Shown piece after piece: positions 60,542 through 64,000 of a stretch of 64,000 nucleotides of DNA (positions are counted from its first letter, which is position 1; each line of letters starts with the position of its first letter). Both the position numbers and the translations under genes were made by a program. The stretch is taken from contig NZ_VAJL01000001.1 of the NCBI RefSeq assembly GCF_006175945.1, positions 2,418,001 to 2,482,000 of the forward strand, read 5' to 3'. Below the pieces are notes generated by a model. The model saw only the letters and a list, made by a program, of their open reading frames with translations. It had not been told where the DNA came from and did no database searches. The DNA comes from Chryseobacterium mulctrae. GTDB taxonomy: Bacteria; Bacteroidota; Bacteroidia; Flavobacteriales; Weeksellaceae.

Positions 60542-61345
60542 ATGAAAAAATTATTTCTACCTTTTGTGTTATTAGGAGTATCTCTTAATGCACAAGTGAC
60601 AACATTTCCGTGGACGGAAACTTTTGAAACCAGCTCTCCAACGGTGGCAGAATGGACAAAAATTTACGAATCGGGAACAAAAGAATGGAGTATTGTTGCC
60701 ACTGCGTATACTGGTTATACAACGGGTGCGTATCAGGGAAGTCTTATGGCGCAGTTTGACATAACAGGATTTAATGGAAGTAACGTAACAAAGTTTGTAA
60801 GCCCTGTTTTAAATTTGTCTTCTGTAAGTAATCCTACCCTAGAATTCTATTATCGAAACAAGGCTTGGGGTAGTGATCAAAATGTACTTAAAGTTTATTA
60901 CAGAACTTCTACTACTGGAGCTTGGACCTTAATCACAACTTTCAACAGCAACATCAGCGATTGGACAAGTTCTGGTACATTAACATTACCTTCGCCGTCA
61001 GCAACTTACCAAATTGCATTAGAGGGTGTAGCTTGGTATGGGCGATCAATTACCGTTGATGATGTTTTAGTAAAAAGCGAAACGCTGTCAACTTCCGAGT
61101 CTGATAAGCAGAAGAGTGCATTGAAAGTCTATCCGAATCCTGCGTCTGATTTTATTAATATCAAATCTGATAAAAGGATTTCAGAAATTTCAATATTTGA
61201 TTTGGCTGGAAAACAAGTTAATCATCATAATAATGATAGTACTGAGGCAAAAATTTCAATACAACAGTTGCCTGCAGGAACTTATATTATTCAAAGCAAA
61301 ACCTCCGATGGAGCATTAAATTCTCAAAAATTTATTAAAAAATAA
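60542..61345 (+). CDS. T9SS cargo with choice-of-anchor J domain, copy 2
   Basis: A 267-residue paralogue of the previous gene. Signal peptide LPFVLLGVSLNAQ, FPWTETFET, EFYYRNKAWGSDQNVLKVYYRTS, the repeated GxxTLPSPSATYQIALEGVA segment, and a T9SS sorting domain (KVYPNPASDFINIKSD, SLxSQKFIKK end). The linker before the sorting domain is longer and more charged than in copy 1. Confidence 0.9.
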   Translation: MKKLFLPFVLLGVSLNAQVTTFPWTETFETSSPTVAEWTKIYESGTKEWSIVATAYTGYTTGAYQGSLMAQFDITGFNGSNVTKFVSPVLNLSSVSNPTLEFYYRNKAWGSDQNVLKVYYRTSTTGAWTLITTFNSNISDWTSSGTLTLPSPSATYQIALEGVAWYGRSITVDDVLVKSETLSTSESDKQKSALKVYPNPASDFINIKSDKRISEISIFDLAGKQVNHHNNDSTEAKISIQQLPAGTYIIQSKTSDGALNSQKFIKK

Positions 61346-61353
61346 GAATACAA

Positions 61354-61384
61354 AAAATCCTCAACAAAAAATGTTGAGGATTTT
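61354..61384. terminator. Bidirectional terminator between T9SS gene and rpmA
   Basis: AAAATCCTCAACA / TGTTGAGGATTTT with A-run before and T-run after; serves convergent genes. Confidence 0.88.
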
Positions 61385-61407
61385 ATTTTTATAAAACGCT
61401 AATTTAA

Positions 61408-61665
61408 TTATGCGTTCGGCTCAATAGATACGTATGATCTGTTGTTTGCTTTCTTTCTGAAAACTACTTTACCGTCAACAAGAGCGTGCAAAGTGTGATC
61501 TTTACCCATACCAACATTTTCACCTGGGTGATGTTGAGTACCTCTTTGTCTGATAATAATGTTACCAGCAATAGCGTCTTGTCCACCGAAAATCTTCACA
61601 CCTAATCTTTTAGAATGAGATTCTCTACCGTTTTTGGAACTACCAACTCCTTTCTTGTGTGCCAT
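61408..61665 (-). CDS. rpmA: Ribosomal protein bL27
   Basis: An 85-residue large-subunit protein near the peptidyl-transferase centre. [24 protein letters not shown] and [23 protein letters not shown] are diagnostic. No N-terminal extension requiring cleavage is present. It is co-transcribed with rplU, 28 bases downstream. Confidence 0.98.
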   Translation of the reverse strand: MAHKKGVGSSKNGRESHSKRLGVKIFGGQDAIAGNIIIRQRGTQHHPGENVGMGKDHTLHALVDGKVVFRKKANNRSYVSIEPNA

Positions 61666-61693
61666 TTTATTCTAAGGTTTTTTGGTTTAACAA

Positions 61694-62074
61694 TTATTCT
61701 GCGCTTTCAGCAGCGTCAGCTTTTTTAGTTGTTTTTTTAGCAGGCTTCTCTGCTTTTTTTCCTTCAAATCCTGTAATACCAGTGATTTTGATTTGAGTTA
61801 AAGATTGTCTGTGACCGTTTTTAACTTCATAACCTTTTCTTCTTTTCTTTTTGAAGATGATTACTTTATCAGCTTTTACGTGATCAAGGATCTCTGCCTC
61901 TACAGTGATACCGCTTACAGCTGGGGCGCCTACAGTGATTGCTCCGTTTACAGTAAGTAAGATTTTATCGAAAGATACTTTTCCTCCTTTATCTCCTTTC
62001 AAACGGTTCACAAACAACTTCTGGTCTTGCTCAACTTTGTATTGAAGCCCTGCTATTTCTACAATTGCAAACAT
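61694..62074 (-). CDS. rplU: Ribosomal protein bL21 with C-terminal tail
   Basis: Large-subunit protein. The core of about 102 residues includes MFAIVEIAGLQYKVEQDQKL and KKRRKGYEVKNGHRQSLTQIKI. About 24 extra residues at the C-terminus are Lys/Ala-rich (EKPAKKTTKKADAAESAE). The pair rplU-rpmA has a consensus promoter at 62104-62133. Confidence 0.98.
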   Translation of the reverse strand: MFAIVEIAGLQYKVEQDQKLFVNRLKGDKGGKVSFDKILLTVNGAITVGAPAVSGITVEAEILDHVKADKVIIFKKKRRKGYEVKNGHRQSLTQIKITGITGFEGKKAEKPAKKTTKKADAAESAE

Positions 62075-62103
62075 TGTCTATAAATTTTAGTTAATTCGAG
62101 GTG

Positions 62104-62133
62104 CAAATGTACTGATTATTTTTTTAGTAACAA
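62104..62133 (-). promoter_or_regulatory. Promoter of rplU-rpmA
   Basis: On the minus strand TTG (62133-62131), 19 bases, TACATTTG (62111-62104). The start codon is at 62074, giving a leader of about 25 bases. Confidence 0.75.
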
Positions 62134-62152
62134 TATGATTTTGAGAAATTTT

Positions 62153-63046
62153 CTACTTTCTGTGTAGATTTATTTCCAGCTGATTATTAATTGATTTATA
62201 TTTTTTAGCCATAGATTCTTCAAAGAATTTAATAATTTCTGCATTATTGGTTATTTTTTTGCCATTTCCTGTAGTTACAGTCATAGAATTATTAGGATTA
62301 GCCAAGTCTAGTTTAATATCTTTTGCAGGATCATTTTTATAAGTCATAAATAACTTTTTGTATTGAGCCGGATTTACTTTTACTCCCTCAAATTCATGTT
62401 TAGCTTCTTTTTCCAATGCTGAAATATAATCCCAGGAATGGTCTTCAGCTTTCAGTTTTTTACTTCCTTTTAATAAAAACTGATGCGATTTGGTTTTATC
62501 TTCTAATTTCACAATCAAACCTGGCAAACCGTGAAACTTGTACGGACCATCCGGAAAAGGCAGATCTTTAGAAAACCAGGCTTCCCAGATTCTTCCGCCA
62601 AAATTTGCAGTCGCTTTCTGACAATTGTAGTTTTCAATTTTTTGTGTTTCTGGAAGAATCTGCCATTTTATCACAGGAGTTTCCTCTACGATCATATTGG
62701 TTTGCTCAATATTTGTAAACCAAGTAGTTTTAAAACTCGGATATGACTTTTCTATTAAATAAGAAATATTCCACTCTTCTGTGGTGGAAGAATAACTCAA
62801 ACTATTCGGTGTAGACTTTCTTTGTTCAATGATGGAATTGTTGGTGATAGAATCACTTGCAAATTTTGCCTGTCCATAAAAGTAAGATTGGGTCGGGAAA
62901 ATATCAAGATTCACAAACTCTTTTTTCAGGCTGTCTGTTTTTGTGGAATCAATTCTAAATTGATATTCATAAATAAAACGATTTCCCTGAGCCGATAAAT
63001 TGAGAACGGCAAATATTGCCAAAATAAGACTGTATATAAACTTCAT
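62153..63046 (-). CDS. GLPGLI family protein
   Basis: A 297-residue secreted protein. Signal peptide FIYSLILAIFAVLNLSAQG, then RFIYEYQFRIDST, NYNCQKATANFGGRIWEAWFSKDLPFPDGPYKFHGLPGLIVKLED, where HGLPGLI is the family signature. Function is unknown; the family occurs in Bacteroidota, often in several copies, and is thought to be periplasmic. Confidence 0.93.
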   Translation of the reverse strand: MKFIYSLILAIFAVLNLSAQGNRFIYEYQFRIDSTKTDSLKKEFVNLDIFPTQSYFYGQAKFASDSITNNSIIEQRKSTPNSLSYSSTTEEWNISYLIEKSYPSFKTTWFTNIEQTNMIVEETPVIKWQILPETQKIENYNCQKATANFGGRIWEAWFSKDLPFPDGPYKFHGLPGLIVKLEDKTKSHQFLLKGSKKLKAEDHSWDYISALEKEAKHEFEGVKVNPAQYKKLFMTYKNDPAKDIKLDLANPNNSMTVTTGNGKKITNNAEIIKFFEESMAKKYKSINNQLEINLHRK

Positions 63047-63100
63047 ATTTTTGTGATTGATTCTCTAAATATAGAAATTAAATTGCTTCTGTTTTATTTG

Positions 63101-63108
63101 TACTTTTG
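63101..63108 (+). promoter_or_regulatory. -7 element of the acyltransferase gene
   Basis: TACTTTTG, 19 bases before the ATG at 63128; a TTG at 63083-63085 is only 15 bases upstream, so the -33 assignment is uncertain. Confidence 0.45.
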
Positions 63109-63127
63109 GAAAATATTCCACATTTAG

Positions 63128-64000
63128 ATGAACAGAGATCTCTACATTGATTTTGCGAAAGGTTTAGCCACGCTTTCCATTATATTTATTCACACTGCAT
63201 TTTGGTCGGGACAGTTTTACATTATTCCGGAGATCCGAGTGTTTTCTTTGGTTTTTGATGTTGCGATTTTTTATGCTTTAAGCGGGATCACTTCAGGGAA
63301 TAATATTGAGAAAACGCTTTACCGTTTACTAAAATTGCAGATAACGTACATGATCTTTGTGACTTTACTGTTCTTTTTAGATTATTTCTTTAAAATATTC
63401 GGGCTCACCTTCTTTTCGCTCGAATGGCTACAGAGCTTCTATTCTACATTTGGCTCAAAATATTCAGCAACGAGTATTTCTACAGCTCCGCAATGGCAGA
63501 ATTTAGGAAATTGGTATCTTCACGAATACAGAAATGCAGATACTTTTCCGGTAGTGATGGGAAGCTTTTGGTATCTTAAGGTTTACTTTATTTTAACGGT
63601 TTTCGGAGTTTTAATTTTAAAATTTTTCCCAAAACACGTCAATTGGTTTATCGGAATTTGTGTTGCTTTAACTTTATTGTTTAATATTTTCCCGGAAATT
63701 TATCCGAGCGGACAAGTAGGGTATGTTGCTTTTTATATGACGGTTTTCCTTGTTGGAAACCGAATGAGGGGTAAAAAAATTCCAACAAAAATGATTCCTG
63801 TTCTTTACGGATTGGTTGCAATGGCTTTGGTTTGGATGTTTTGGTACTTCGGAAACGAAATATTTTTTAAAATCAACAAGCAAAAGTTTCCACCGCAAAC
63901 GCCATACATTATCTGGACCCTATTTTCATTGACGACTTTGTTTGTTTTGTACAACAGGTTAAAGATCACCAAAGAAAATTTCGTCACTTATATTGGTAAA
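63128..64000 (+). CDS. Acyltransferase-3-like membrane protein, N-terminal part
   Basis: The frame is open from ATG 63128 to the last base of the window (291 codons), so the C-terminus is missing. The product is polytopic with about eight hydrophobic segments. The start (RDLYIDFAKGLATLSIIFIHTAFW) has the Asp...Lys-Gly...His pattern of acyltransferase family 3 (OafA/YrhL, OpgC), where the His lies in the first helix; FFYALSG-like AIFYALSGI and VVMGSFWYLKVYF also fit. Likely role is O-acylation of a surface glycan. It is divergent from the GLPGLI gene. Confidence 0.8.
   Translation, partial: MNRDLYIDFAKGLATLSIIFIHTAFWSGQFYIIPEIRVFSLVFDVAIFYALSGITSGNNIEKTLYRLLKLQITYMIFVTLLFFLDYFFKIFGLTFFSLEWLQSFYSTFGSKYSATSISTAPQWQNLGNWYLHEYRNADTFPVVMGSFWYLKVYFILTVFGVLILKFFPKHVNWFIGICVALTLLFNIFPEIYPSGQVGYVAFYMTVFLVGNRMRGKKIPTKMIPVLYGLVAMALVWMFWYFGNEIFFKINKQKFPPQTPYIIWTLFSLTTLFVLYNRLKITKENFVTYIGK

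Overview
The window is a chromosomal segment of a Flavobacteriia bacterium, most likely Chryseobacterium or a close Weeksellaceae relative. The evidence is low GC content, promoters of the Bacteroidota type (TTG, about 19-21 bases, TAnnTTTG), almost no Shine-Dalgarno sequences, and families typical of the group: GLPGLI, DUF4835, DUF5686, a type IX secretion C-terminal domain, an omega-like RNA polymerase subunit, and SecA without a zinc tail. I see no prophage, insertion sequence, integrase or CRISPR array; the region looks like a stable core chromosome with a few accessory patches.

Layout. 1-6260: end of the division and cell-wall cluster (murC, an interposed secreted protein, ftsQ, ftsA, ftsZ, yqeY). 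6900-9160: bacilliredoxin, GH3-family enzyme, and a 50-residue double-glycine-leader peptide gene. 9246-14649: two lipoproteins, two EEP-family phosphohydrolase paralogues, rhomboid protease and MutL, transcribed leftwards. 14838-18491: YoaK-type membrane protein, a USP-like protein, and an OmpR-type two-component system. 18642-25376: a LuxR-type two-component system (TPR lipoprotein kinase plus regulator) flanked by a six-gene leftward cluster and a rightward membrane-anchored gene. 25408-27287: msrA and a ROK sugar kinase. 27368-34298: iron-uptake block (two TonB receptors, two PepSY reductase-like proteins). 34455-44627: secA, DUF2795, nucleotide-sugar epimerase, DUF2797, AsmA-like protein and a radical SAM protein. 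44671-50792: recN, DUF4835, coaBC, rpoZ, bamD and a TetR regulator, leftwards. 50887-53402: TatD-like hydrolase, tcdA, rnpA, DUF4126. 53418-64000: nitrilase-family amidase, rseP, two tRNA-Asn genes, DUF5686, two T9SS cargo paralogues, rpmA/rplU, GLPGLI, and the start of an acyltransferase.

The most striking observation is a regulatory signature at 21.5-24.6 kb. A perfect palindrome with core TACGG-N4-CCGTA occurs three times, each exactly 21 bases upstream of a -7-type element (TACTTTTG, TACTTTTG, TAATTTTC). One copy precedes the six-gene leftward cluster (DUF4177-like, YidD-like, YegP-like, HsdR-N nuclease, two small secreted proteins). One lies inside the 3' end of the kinase gene and would drive the regulator gene. 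One precedes the membrane-anchored gene at 24579. I noticed no other copy in the window. The palindrome centre would lie near -41.5, the usual class II activator position, so I infer that the LuxR-type regulator binds here and controls itself and both flanking units. This would make 18.6-25.4 kb one uncharacterised signal-response locus.

Secondary points of interest are the GG-leader, four-cysteine microprotein at 9004-9156, a shared Fur-like motif at three iron-uptake promoters, a MutL lacking the recognisable endonuclease motif, and a ROK kinase lacking the zinc cysteines.
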